Source: Flammula alnicola
Taxonomy: Eukaryota; Basidiomycota; Agaricomycetes; Agaricales; Strophariaceae
Assembly: GCA_015499995.1 (NCBI GenBank)
Contig: JADNRV010000257.1
Coordinates: 1-64,000, forward strand
DNA: 64,000 nt
Reading direction: 5' to 3'
Below the pieces are notes generated by a model. It did not search any database. It worked only from the letters and a program-made list of their open reading frames with translations, and was not told where the DNA came from. Shown piece after piece: positions 42,550 to 52,659 of the stretch. A program made the translations under genes and the position numbers. How positions within the stretch are numbered: the first letter of the stretch is position 1; every line of letters begins with the position of its first letter.

Positions 42550-44069
42550 AGGGATTATTTAATCGACCCTTCCCTTAGGCATGGTTCAAAGTTTAATCGG
42601 GAACCATATGGATTTTTAAGCTAGCTATAAAATACTACAGCTAGGAGTACAAGACGCAGCTAGTTAGCATGCGGTCAAAATGCACGACTACTAGCGCGCG
42701 TATCTTGTGACTTACTACGAAACGAACGGGACGCGGACGCGTTAGTTAGACGCACGCTCTACCCTCTACCCGGGGGACTACCAAAAGTGGTAATAGGATG
42801 AGAAAGGAAAGAAGGGACCGGCATCAATGATGGCCGCAGATCCGGAATAAAGCGGCACCACTAGCCGAGACGCACGCATGATGCGCATGGTACGCGGAAG
42901 TCAGGAGCGTCCTAGCGCGCTAAAATGGGATGAATTTCCAAATCCCTTGACCTCTATCTGGTCACCTGGAATACCCAACCCTATACCCATTGCCTGCAGG
43001 CATTATTTACACGAGATAAGAATGTTTTACACTATTTTATTCGCATACTAGAACCACACATAGCTGTAGTATAAAAGATGTACCTATGTAGCTAGTTACC
43101 TGAAGCAATCTCTTCCCAGTTTTATTTCGAGCTAAGACGCAGTGTCTAGTAAGAAAGAGGACGAATAAAGGAACAGTTTGACTTCAATAGAGTTCGTTTG
43201 AAAGCCAGAAGAAGGCTTAGTGTTAAAGAGAAGTCTTGAGGACAAGGTCCAAGAATTTAGAAGCCAGAGAGTGCTTAGAGGCCAAGAGAGCGCCTAGAGA
43301 GTCAGAAACAGAGTCCACAGTGGGCTAGCAGATCGTTCAGAAGGTAGCGCACAGTGCGGCCTTAGTTTCAGACCAGTTCCCAAAGCTTCAGAGCAGCTAG
43401 TGGCTTCGAAATTCGAGCTAGCAGCGTCCTAGAGAGTTCCTCTCAAATAAAAACCATAAAAATCAATAAAACCGTTCATCCCTGTGATAAAACGAGGCTT
43501 GAAACTACAATAAAACGTGTGTTTGAATAATCCCTCATACCCACTTTAAACGAACCGCGAGGCGCTGTCTACAAGTCAGCTAGCTAAATAAAACAAACAC
43601 TGTGGAGTACAGCACACTACATATTTCTGAAGCTAGTAGAGCATCGCTCGACCTAGTTAGGATCTCGCTCCGCAGTTGTGTGTGTTGTTTAGGTCGCTGA
43701 GTGCGTAGCGAGTCTCTCAACGGGTGTCAGAATCATATAAAGGGAGCGAAAGACTTTACCTCGTCTCTTCATCCCTTTCCTTGTCTCCTCTCCACCCGCT
43801 CGTAAGCCATCTAGTCATCTCACCCATTCTCTTGACCCAACGCTGTTGCCTGTCATCTTACTCGACTCGTAGGTCTCAACATTTATCGTTCGTCATGTAG
43901 AGCACCTTATTATGGTCAGCAAAGCTATCATGCGAGTAAGTGATGTATAATACTCACCTTCACCTCGGTACCTCGGTACCGACCCCTCCTCTTTTTCCCG
44001 TCGTACAGGACTTTAAGGCGACCTCTAATGGACGCGTAACTCTCCCGTTGCGTTTCTGGCGATCGACGT
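42550..44069. other. Non-coding; possible solo LTR or LTR remnant
   Basis: No gene. A TATA-like GTATAAAAGATG at about 43068-43079 is followed by purine-rich A/G sequence (AAGAAAGAGGACGAATAAAGG, repeated AGCCAGA words). This texture resembles the U3-R-U5 arrangement seen at 62.0-63.5 kb. Matching ends and a target duplication were not found, so the call is weak. Confidence 0.25.
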
Positions 44070-46330
44070 AGTGAACCGCAGCAGCGTCTGCAAACCACGA
44101 GCGGGCCACGAAACCGCCCACACCCAGAAGCTGCATCGCTCGATCTTCATGGTTGATTTGGCGCTAATATATTCTATGCCTAGAACATGTGTAGCCATCA
44201 GCAGGCCGTATCATGCAGGTGCAATGCTCGATACTCACCTCGAAATGTCTCTGAAATCCGCATCCTACAGTCCTCGAGAAACCGAATAAACCGCCGCTCG
44301 ATCCCAGCTGTGGACGTCTCTCCATCCCTGTCTGTTTGTCTGTCGTTCTACGAGCATGAAGACCCCGCGAGGGCATCACCGTACCTCAAAAACCAGGCTG
44401 AACTGCAGAGGAACAGCACTGGAGGACAGCAGATGGCACGGAGGTTGCACAAGGCTTGGCTGGTACGCTGCTCTCAAGGGTTGCGGAGCCATTCCTCGGA
44501 CAATGCGGACCAGATGGCAACTAGAGGACGAGAACACTGCAAAGCAAGACACGTAAGTACCTTGAATGCTGTTCTCATGGTGGATCTCATACATATCTTC
44601 AGCACCTGCAAACCTCATATCCCAGCTTCGAGCCCGAAGCAACACGCTTCGTTTGCCTACGAATAATGGATAAATGACTGCGTGGGCAGCTATGGGTACG
44701 TGCCGCTGTATTCTGCCCTCAAATGAGCTTGCTGACTCCTGTTCGACAGCGCTGATGTCATCGATGAGGACGAAAGGCCTGAGGAAAGAGGTCAGTAAAG
44801 CTCGCCCCGTACCGAAAATGAGAACTTATCAGACAGTAGAGGTCTGCAAGTTCATCCCATCATCTCTGTGCTTCGCACACTATACTCGTCATATCCAATG
44901 TTCGAACGACTGGTAGGTTGCGGAGGGAGCAGTGCGAGGTGTCGTCATTGTGAGGCTGGTAAACGCAGAACAAGGTGAGTACTTGAACATCGTATTCTGT
45001 GTCGGGGTGGCTTACCTCGTAGACTCTGCATTTCCTGCTCCTTTTGCCCATATCTGCTGCTATCCTTTGAATGAACAAGGGTGGGCAGCACCTGGGTTCC
45101 TCTGTTACCCCGCTCTGAGCATAATGGGCTCCTCTCCTCCTCGACAACACAATGCCTGCACCTCGAAAGTCAGGTTGAAGAGAAGAAAACAACGCTGGAG
45201 CACAGCGTACGATAACACAGAGGTCGTACGTGCCTCCGCTTCTGCGCTGTTATGGACCGTTGCAGGGCCAATTTATTGGATGATGCTGGTACAATGGGGC
45301 TGGACAAGAACATTGCAAAGCAAGTCAGGTAAGTAAAGTATGTTAGGTCTGGTTCTTGTTGTCGATCTAATGCTTACCTGTATAGGTTGCGTTCCTACCC
45401 ATTCTGCGAATCCCTCATCCCAGCGTCCAGCATGCAACTTCACACTTCGGATGACGAAGGACTGAGCGACGCCGGTGTCTGAGTTGGTACGTGACGCCGT
45501 ACGCTATGTATGGAACGTGCTTGCTGAATTGTTTTCAGCAGCGCTGTGATCATCAACGAGGCTTGAGGAACCAGGTGAGTAAACATTTTCGATCCCATTT
45601 TCAGCAGGAAAATGAGAACCTACCGTACATTTGCAAGGCCAGTCGCCACTGCCCTGCCCACTGCGCCGAGCCCTCAAACACACGTCACACTTGCCATATG
45701 CAATGTTCAAATGACTGTTGGGTTGCGGAGGAAGTAGCGAAAGGTGTCGTTGCTGGAAAAACATGGGAAAGAGTGAGTGCTAAAGCCATCGTATCATATC
45801 TGGATTTCTTACATTGCCCAGCCCGCTCTTCTTCCCCATACCCGTCACCATCTGTCGAATCCGCAATTGTTGAGGGGTTTTCCGCGTTAGCTGCCAAGAG
45901 AGTATGTACATCCATCCATCATCATCCTGCTGTACCGAGCCCTCAATCGCACGCTATATAAGTCATAACCAATGTTTAATGGCAGGTAAGTTGCAGAGGG
46001 GGTGCTGCGAGATGTAATAGTTAGCTGGTAAAGTGCAGTGCAGACCATCATATTCCATATTCGGGGTGCTTACCTCGCAGACGTTCACTTCGGCCAGCCT
46101 TCATCTCTGTACCGGACACCATCCTTCGGATCTGTGATTGTCGGCGGTGCTTGGGAGCCTTGGCTACTGACTTTGGGTGATGGCCATGGTGCTGATCTCG
46201 AGGATGCGCGTAGACAAGTCTGGTACGTCCTTATCCTGCCTGCAGATCTACGAAACAAACAAATCAGCAAGCTAGATCTTGAACTCTTGCTGAAACAGAC
46301 ACCTACCGTGCATGTAGACATGTACATCGT
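44070..46330. repeat. Degenerate tandem array, unit about 790 bp with a half unit at the end
   Basis: Unit A (about 44396-45168) and unit B (45169-45960) share ordered blocks: an AACACTGCAAAGCAAG segment with a GTAAGTA donor (44536/45294), CCTCATCCCAGC-type segments, a GAGGACGAAAGGCCTGAGGAA/GAGGCTTGAGGAACCAGG pair (44766/45555), and CATATCCAATGTTCGAACGACTG/CATATGCAATGTTCAAATGACTG (44890/45697). A third half unit follows at 45961-46330 (CATAACCAATGTTTAATGG). An older half unit may precede A at 44070-44395. Splice-like GTAAGT/GTGAGT words are kept in each copy but no long frame is. It may be a decayed intron-rich or non-coding gene. Confidence 0.55.
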
Positions 46331-47340
46331 ACATTATCGCTGAGCCCCCAAGGGCGCGGTTTAGGCTGGAAGGAAGGGTCATGGTTGGGTTGGGACCATG
46401 AACAGAGGGGAGTTGTCAGTTGTTGCGGTGCACGGAACATGCTGCTGTCTCATTTTGGTAGCGCTCAGTGCTTTCCTGCGCCATTGATGTACATTTCTCA
46501 CTGTAGCTCGCACTCTTTCTTCTTGTCGTCCATTGCCTCTAGACCTCTCTAGATCTTAACTTCAAATTCCGTTGCTTAGAGCCTTCGTAGGATTTCATCC
46601 TTGTTAGGCTGGCACACCTCGCAATATCAGACACAGAACATTCGATTTCCCGTAGTCGTGAAACTTTCGTACGTTTTCTCCTTCCATATCTCGTTATCGT
46701 TGCTCACATTCTTTTCGAAAATTTCTTTCTTTCTTTCAGCAGTCCACAGGATGAAGAGGAATTGGCAACATCCACCAGGCCGAACCGTCCCGCGACGCCC
46801 GACCCAGCTCAGGCCATCACAGAGAACTCGTGGCCAATGCCAAGTTCCAACTACATAGGTACATGTATTTCATCGCTGCACTCTAGATCTTCAGGGATTT
46901 TTTCTTGGTCACTTATCTATCTTTGGTTATTCCTCCTCTGAGGTTTTCTCACGGACCCAACCTGAGGGCGATGCTGCTGAGCAGGAAGTCATCAGGGAGT
47001 ACACCCCCTTGCAGGAAGGTCCAATCGTACATTTCGGCCTTCGTTCCAGGACTTAACCTGACATTATTCATTCCTTCGTAGCACTCAAGCGGCGGTGGCG
47101 GGATCGGTAACATGAACCGCTCTCGCTCGTGTGATCTCACCTCCACCCTCAAGTTCTCGACCGACCATTCTCGACTGGCCGTGGCAGAGCTGGCGATATC
47201 ATACCAGGCTCCGCCAATGTCGCGGAATCCATGGACGAGGAGGAGCGCAGGAAACACATCCACCACACCACCGGATTGTGCATCTTTTCTTAATACATCT
47301 CAGGTCCACGTTCTGAACTTCGTTTTACAGCTACACACAC
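46331..47340. other. No gene seen
   Basis: Short frames without recognisable content. A T/C-rich stretch near 46660-46740 ending in TTTCAG resembles an intron. 47.0-47.3 kb shows an ORF pair with no similarity I know. Confidence 0.3.
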
Positions 47341-47434
47341 CATCAGGAAAAACACTTTTGCCCCAGGTCATCCTAGGAAAATTTGGCTGGAAGACATACT
47401 ACCAGGGCATCCCAGGGCACTATATGTGCCCTGG

Positions 47435-47553
47435 GACACTCCTGTGACGCCAGGAGACTTCCCAGAAAGTTCCATCAATTTTAATATATCCTATGACACT
47501 CCTGTGATGCCAGAAGCTTCCCAGAAGGTTCCATCAATTTTAATATATCCTAT
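47435..47553. repeat. Two tandem 60-bp units inside the 47341 element
   Basis: GACACTCCTGTGAYGCCAG.. to TTTTAATATATCCTAT occurs at 47435-47494 and again at 47495-47553, with a third GACACT starting at 47554. Confidence 0.85.
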
Positions 47554-47829
47554 GACACTTTCAGAGCAGTCTAAGAATCTAGGTGGCCTTTTTCCAAATA
47601 TAATTTGTTTTATAGCTACAAAATGTAAAATTATATTACCAAAGTGTTTGATACAAATAAGAACTTTTAGTAGGAAACTTGATGCTGTATCTAAAACATT
47701 ATCTGACATCTCCTCACAGCCAATCTGGTGTTCATCGTGCTCGACGTCCGTCGGTCGTGGTCGCATCTGGCATGCTCGCGGGCACCATCGGTCACCATCG
47801 GTCGTGAGGGGTTGAGTCAGTGACGGCGG

Positions 47830-48036
47830 TTATGTGAACAGACGAATGGGCTTGCCCATCATGGACTTGACGTGCAGGGACTTGATGTTTTGCCAGTTCT
47901 TCTTGAGGAGCGAGACAAGGAAGTCGATGCCTATACAAACGGAAAATGGTAAGAAATGAGTCAAGAGGATGAAAGAGTCATCGAACTACGTACTCAACAT
48001 GATGTTCCCAAGGACCTAGTCGTCGTTCATCTTGAC
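47830..48036 (-). pseudogene. RPL10A: Captured fragment of 60S ribosomal protein L10a (uL1), C-terminal two exons
   Basis: The last exon (47930-47830) reads [20 protein letters not shown] and ends [12 protein letters not shown] then TAA, the uL1 C-terminus of eukaryotes. A 63-nt intron (47993-47931, GTACGT..GTATAG) separates it from the previous exon, VGHVKMNDD-stop-VLGNIML. The phase-1 junction is kept, so genomic DNA rather than cDNA was captured. The codon after NDD is TAG where glutamine is expected, and the fragment starts abruptly near 48036 next to the minisatellite. It is non-functional as a ribosomal gene. Confidence 0.85.
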
Positions 48037-48049
48037 ATGTCCAACTCGG

Positions 48050-48610
48050 TGTCATCGTGTCGTCATTGATGCACCCGCGCCGTCGTGACTTCGTCGTCGT
48101 TGTACCCGCAGCTGCGGCGTCATCGTCGTTGCACCTGCTGCATCGTGGCGTCGGCGTCGACGCACCTGGCCCTTGTCGTGGCGTCATCGTCGTTGCACCC
48201 GCGCATCGTGGCATCGTAATGTGGGGTTAAACGGGGGTCAGCAGGAACGGAGGCGGTGAGTATGAGCGTTGGGCATACCTTTGCAATGCACGATAGCTGT
48301 TGGGCAGGCTGGCGGTTCGGGCCTGTGGCGTACATGGCAGCCATAGCGAGAGAGGCTGGAGGTGCGGGCGTGCAGCGTACGTGGTAGCCTGGAGCCGTAG
48401 CGAGAGAGGCTCAGTGTGGACGTAGATGCACCCGCCATTGCGGCGTCGTCGTCGTCGCACCCGCCGTTGCGGCGGCGTCGTGTCGTTATCGATGGACGGC
48501 CCATCGTCGCGTCGTCATCGGTCGTCGTCGATGCACCCACGCCATCGTGGCGTCGTCGTTGCTCGCCGTCGTGGTCGCTGGCTCATCGTCGGGCCCTATC
48601 GGAGCGGCGT
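48050..48610. repeat. GTCGTCGTTGCACCCGC minisatellite in two blocks
   Basis: An imperfect unit of about 33-38 bp (GTCGTCGTTGCACCCGCG, then CATCGTGGCGTC) recurs at 48050-48215 and 48420-48600. The two blocks are separated by a segment with GCTGGAGGTGCGGGCGTGCAG-like sequence. Strong GC skew and CG density differ from flanking DNA. Confidence 0.65.
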
Positions 48611-49021
48611 CGATGTCGGCAGGAGCCCCACCCATTTACATTGCAGTGCTGCTCGTGCCGCTGGTGATATTGGCGGAGGTAAGGCGATGGGGTGGTTTGG
48701 TGTTTTGGGGAATTGCACGAACACCGAGGTGTACCCGAGAGCAATCAGGTCAAAGTCGGCGACGGACGGTGTGTATTGGGTGCATGTCGGCGTGTCGATG
48801 ACATGGATGAAGGATCCAGAAGGTGTACGGCTGTGGGTGATGGATGGGCGGCGGTTGAGGCGCGAGATGGAAGAACGGCGAGAGGAGTTACTCGTGATCG
48901 ACGGGCGCCTGTGAGGAGAACGCGGGGCAGGGGAACCTGGTTGGACGTGTGCAGCCTTGGCTGGCAGCCAATCTGCCGTTCGTCGTGCTCGACGTCCGTC
49001 GGTCATGGTCGCATCTGCCAT
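48596..49021 (-). pseudogene. Possible captured Ser/Pro-rich host gene fragment
   Basis: A frame without its own upstream gene context reads RRPSITSNSSRRSSISRLNR, then VADFDLIALGYTSVFVQFPK and a Pro-rich tail. The Ser/Arg-rich repeats and the LGYTSVFV block look like a piece of a real basidiomycete protein, but I cannot name it. It is inside the 47341 element next to the captured RPL10A piece. Confidence 0.35.
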
Positions 49022-49309
49022 GCTCGCGGTCGCAGTCGGTCACCATCGATCGTGCTGGTCGCTCTCGCAGTCCGTCAGTCGTGCTTGCCAGCAGGCGTGC
49101 TGTCCGTCTGTCGGTCGTGTTCGCAGTCCGTCGGTAGTCATCCTCGCTGACTGTCGGTCAACCTCGCCAGCCGTCGTCCTTGTAACGGGGGCGGCGGTCG
49201 TGGTGGTGTTGTTGTTGGACCGGGGTAGCCGGTGGACGGCGCTTGGTGACTGAGTTGGCGCAGCGGATGGGGCTTGAGGGGGTAAGGCCGTGGTGGATGT
49301 CCCAAGCAC

Positions 49310-49348
49310 AGATTCGAACGTCGTCTACATCAGACGACGTTCGAATCT
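49310..49348. repeat. Palindrome 1: 17-bp perfect arms, 5-nt loop
   Basis: Arms AGATTCGAACGTCGTCT and its exact complement around ACATC. Confidence 0.95.
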
Positions 49349-49349
49349 A

Positions 49350-49381
49350 AGGAGACGACGAACTGCTGTTCGTCGTCTCCT
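49350..49381. repeat. Palindrome 2: 14-bp perfect arms, 4-nt loop
   Basis: Arm AGGAGACGACGAAC, loop TGCT, exact complement following; only one base separates it from palindrome 1. Confidence 0.95.
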
Positions 49382-49438
49382 GGTACAAGCTGTGGGAGAT
49401 GTGAGTGTCGGTGTGTGTGTGGATTGAAGTAGAAGAGT

Positions 49439-49467
49439 GGAACGAGTCGGTACTGCCGACTCGTTCC
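49439..49467. repeat. Palindrome 3: 12-bp perfect arms, 5-nt loop
   Basis: GGAACGAGTCGG, loop TACTG, exact complement following. Confidence 0.95.
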
Positions 49468-49658
49468 GCTCACGTACCTTGCGGATCCCCCTCTACCAGG
49501 GCCTGCCCTTGGTGTCTCAGTCCCCTCGCTGCCCACCTCAACCCTACATCCCTCGAAGATCGGAGGAGCACGCGATGGCGTCAACTCATTCGTTCGTGCG
49601 TCTTGAGGGGCACCGCGCATGGGGGAGAGGCAAGAGATGGTTGGTGGTGGTGGTTAGA

Positions 49659-49697
49659 GATCAAGATCAACGACGTTGAACGTCGTTGATCTTGATC
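49659..49697. repeat. Palindrome 4: 19-bp perfect arms around one base
   Basis: GATCAAGATCAACGACGTT and its exact complement around a central G; 39 nt in all. Confidence 0.95.
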
Positions 49698-49699
49698 CG

Positions 49700-49728
49700 G
49701 CAGTTTCCGAGAACGACTCGGAAACTGC
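49700..49728. repeat. Palindrome 5: 12-bp perfect arms, 5-nt loop
   Basis: GCAGTTTCCGAG, loop AACGA, exact complement; begins two bases after palindrome 4. Confidence 0.95.
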
Positions 49729-49745
49729 GACCACCGACGAGCAGG

Positions 49746-49791
49746 CCGATCCAGCGAGGCGTTACGATTTCCGATCCAGCGAGGCGTTACG
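49746..49791. repeat. 21-bp direct repeat, period 25
   Basis: CCGATCCAGCGAGGCGTTAC(G) occurs at 49746-49766 and identically at 49771-49791, directly before palindrome 6. Confidence 0.9.
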
Positions 49792-49817
49792 GATTTGCGA
49801 CATGCATGTCGCAAATC
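49792..49817. repeat. Palindrome 6: 26-bp perfect palindrome without loop
   Basis: GATTTGCGACATG joined directly to its complement CATGTCGCAAATC. A weaker hairpin (7-bp arms AGACGCG) follows at 49859-49876. Confidence 0.95.
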
Positions 49818-50261
49818 TGTCACAGAGAATAAACGAAGGTTTGACTGATGTTGGACTGAGACGCGAGGACGCGTCTGGTCACATGACTTCATGGTCACAT
49901 GCCCATGTTGAACTTTGAACATTCAACGTTCGACTTAGCTGACTTAGCTTCATCCTTCATTGTCCCGTTTCTTCCTGACTGGTGAGTACGTCTATTCTAT
50001 TAGATGCTAATTATGATATTTCTAGGTACTCGTTTCCCATGGCCCCCAACTACTGCCTCCAACCTGCGCCGTACATTGTATGACCCATGCTCCTCTGCTG
50101 GCAGCCGATGAGGGGCAGAGAAAAGCCTACGAGGTAAGCATCCTGAACACAGTATAACATAGGTTGAATATTCACTGTCCGGTGTAAATGTAACCCAAAA
50201 ACCAAGGCCCCTGGATCCTTGACTGCCCCTGCAGATCGTCAAGCGCACAACCCCCACCATG

Positions 50262-50660
50262 ACCAAGTACGTAGCAGCCCACCCCCCACTTGCACCGCTG
50301 CTAACCCCCACCCCTCTTTCATGCAGGTAATGATGTTGAGGGTACTGAAAACTGACAAGGGATATGACGGATGCCACCAAGTACGTAGCAGCCCACCCCC
50401 TGCCTGCACCACTGCTAACCCCCATCCCTCTTTCATGCAGATAATGACGTCGAGGGTACTGAAACCTGAGACGGCTTTGTGAGTGGTTGCGAAACATGAC
50501 ACCGAAGTCACCAGATAGCCAACTGGCCACAAAACCACAGTGGGAGCAGGGAGGAAGACAAGGGATATGATGAATGCCACCAAGTACGTAGCAGCCCACC
50601 TCCTGCATGTGCTGCTGCTAACCCCCACCCCTCTTTTGTGCAGGTATTGTCATCGAGGTT
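50262..50660 (+). repeat. Three copies of an intron-like unit (CCAAGTACGTAGCAGCCCACC .. GCAG)
   Basis: ACCAAGTACGTAGCAGCCCA starts at 50262, 50376 and 50579. Each copy continues through CTGCTAACCCCCA and a TTTCATGCAG or TTTTGTGCAG acceptor to a short exon-like block (ATGATGTTGAGGGTACTGAAA type). Donor and acceptor are kept in all three, yet no long reading frame links them. A further GTAAGC..GCAG pair lies upstream at 50133-50234. Confidence 0.65.
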
Positions 50661-51171
50661 ACTGAAACCAGAGATGGCTTCCTACCTCTCTGCCTGTCGT
50701 TCATGCTGATGGGTACATGCAGATTGCAGGTATGTGGGCTTTGACTCGTACCTGAAGGTGTCAGTTTAGCAGACATGTATTAAATGTAACTATCGATAGT
50801 TATGTAGTTTATCTAATAATCCTTGTACCATATTGTACTATAATATATATTGATTCAAAATTACTGGGAATGTGTGCTTAGAGGCAGAGCAAGGGTACCA
50901 CAGGGCAATATAAATGCAAATTGACCCAATCCTAAGACCTATTGTGCTATCCTAGGACACTCTGAGTAAATTTGACTGCAATCTAGGAAACCATTAGGTT
51001 GCCTCCAGTGCGTCCTAGGGTGTCCTAGGGACGCCCTAGGTTACCCTAAAGAAAAGTTATCTCCTAACTGACGCCCAAGAGCATATGAGCAACCTGGCTG
51101 ACCTGGCACTCTTAGGCTGCCCTAGGAGTTCCTTGGGAAGACCTGGGGAAAAAGTGTTTTTCCTGATGACT

Positions 51172-52080
51172 CTGCCGGTGGTGTATTTTCTATCTTTACC
51201 AAGTTGCCTGTGTAGTACTTATATCTAATCCATTGGATTGGCTTTCCATCTCATATTCAAATTGGCAGTCGTCTAAGGTGCATTTCGGGGTTATATCTCT
51301 GTGCCTTCTACTTGTCTCAAATTCGTCAAAGAATTCTAACATCGAAGATGCTTGCCCGCACATTTCTCTGAAGCATCACAGCCATCATGTCGTGAGATGC
51401 ATCATGTCGTGAGATATTCATGTCAAGTCCATCCTGGCTGGATCTGGTTTTGGGGCGCCCAGCTTTGAGCCGTTCTCATTTTGAAGCACTTCGAATTCTG
51501 CAGTTTATGGAACAGAACCAAGTACCAGTAATCGTTAATGCGGAGTAATTAGAGACGGCATTCTGGGGTTCTCGTCACCGTGCTGTACGTTCTCATTTGT
51601 CACCTTGAGCTGTTCATTCTCATCACTTCTGAGTACTTGCCCCTGTAGATTATGGACCAGATTCTTGGAAGTTGGACGCGATCCCAGAAATATTCAAAGG
51701 AGCATATTTAGATAGACACAATGATAGACACAACACACTTTACTTCACATCAATATGTGAAGAATTTGTGAGGCTGTAATCACGACTGACGGAAAAGCTT
51801 GCAACATATTTGTCTCTTTCAGACCTGTTAAATCTGATACTATATTCACAGCACTGTATCACCCTACTGTACCCTAGCCCAACTTATCCTACTTTCCCCA
51901 ACCATATGCATCAAAGTCCTACGCTACCCTATGCTAGTGATTGAAAACAAAAGTTCCCGATAACCTAAGCCAGTCTCTCTATGTCAGTAGCTTCATCGAT
52001 GTCCCTCTGTTCACCCAGCAGCGCATAATGCTCTCTTAATGCTGTGGGAAACTTCTTTAAAGACCAAGAGTGGTTGGGAG
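51172..52080. other. No gene seen
   Basis: AT-rich, short frames only, no repeat structure recognised. Confidence 0.3.
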
Positions 52081-52476
52081 TCATCGGTATAATAAAATTA
52101 CTTCATCGAGGTCCTGAGGGAGGTGGCTTTGTTCGAATCGAGATTGAAGGGCAACGGCGAGGGCTTTAAGTAGGTTGGAATACTTCGGATGAGATGCTGG
52201 CTGAAGATTGAGCGCCTCTTGGTATAGGGTAATCGCTTCGTCGGGGTCATTTGAAGTGCCCCGCTGTTCAAAACAAGTTTGAAGGGCATTGGCGAGGTTA
52301 CTGAGTGACTGAGAGCGAGCTGAATGAGGTGCTGGCTGAAGAAAAAGTGCCTCTCGGTGCAACGAAATTACTTCGTCAAGGTCATTTGAAGTGCCCTGCT
52401 GTTTTGGACCCCATTGGATTTTTTCCGCAGTCAGAACCACCCCAAACGATGAGCGCAAGCCAAAATACAAGCCCAA
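52081..52476 (-). pseudogene. TPR-repeat protein fragment (TPR/CHAT type)
   Basis: Reads about two and a half 42-residue tetratricopeptide units: DLDEVISLHREALFLQPAPH, SLSNLANALQTCFEQRG, DPDEAITLYQEALNLQPASH and ALQSRFEQ. In Agaricomycetes such tandem TPRs belong to large proteins, often ending in a CHAT protease domain. Here the frame stops at 52081, and nothing flanking continues the repeats or shows a CHAT domain. It is therefore a remnant. Confidence 0.75.
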
Positions 52477-52544
52477 GCATCATTTCCTGCATTATTGACA
52501 GGTATTTACCATCAGCTCCACCCCAAATGGGATGTCATCCAAAA

Positions 52545-52642
52545 GTACATGCTGACGTGATGACATACAGTCATCATGTCCAGTCCAGTACATGCTGACG
52601 TGATGACATACGGTCATCATGTCCAGTCCAGTACATGCTGAC
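52545..52642. repeat. 43-bp tandem repeat, 2.3 units, each with an internal hairpin
   Basis: GTACATGCTGACGTGATGAC starts at 52545, 52588 and (partial) 52631. Each full unit contains TGATGACATACRGTCATCA, a 7-bp hairpin. Confidence 0.85.
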
Positions 52643-52659
52643 TAATAGAAATCACATCA

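Larger units (their letters stand above)
47341..51169. mobile_element. 3.83-kb non-autonomous CATCAGG-type element carrying captured DNA
   Basis: The two ends match at 31 of 33 positions in inverted orientation, beginning CATCAGGAAAAACACTTTT and continuing CCCCAGGTC. An AC dinucleotide flanks both sides (47339-47340, 51170-51171), consistent with a 2-bp target duplication. The subterminal zones are rich in CCTAGG/CCCAGG words (47360-47460 and 50930-51140). No transposase is encoded. The interior holds a ribosomal-protein gene fragment, a GTC-rich minisatellite, other GC-rich pieces and a cluster of palindromes, as expected for a gene-capturing (Pack-type) element. Confidence 0.82.

Noticed and set aside
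48050..48610. Long Arg/Ser/Thr-rich ORFs on both strands as genes
   Set aside because: They arise from the GTC-rich minisatellite, which is open in most frames.
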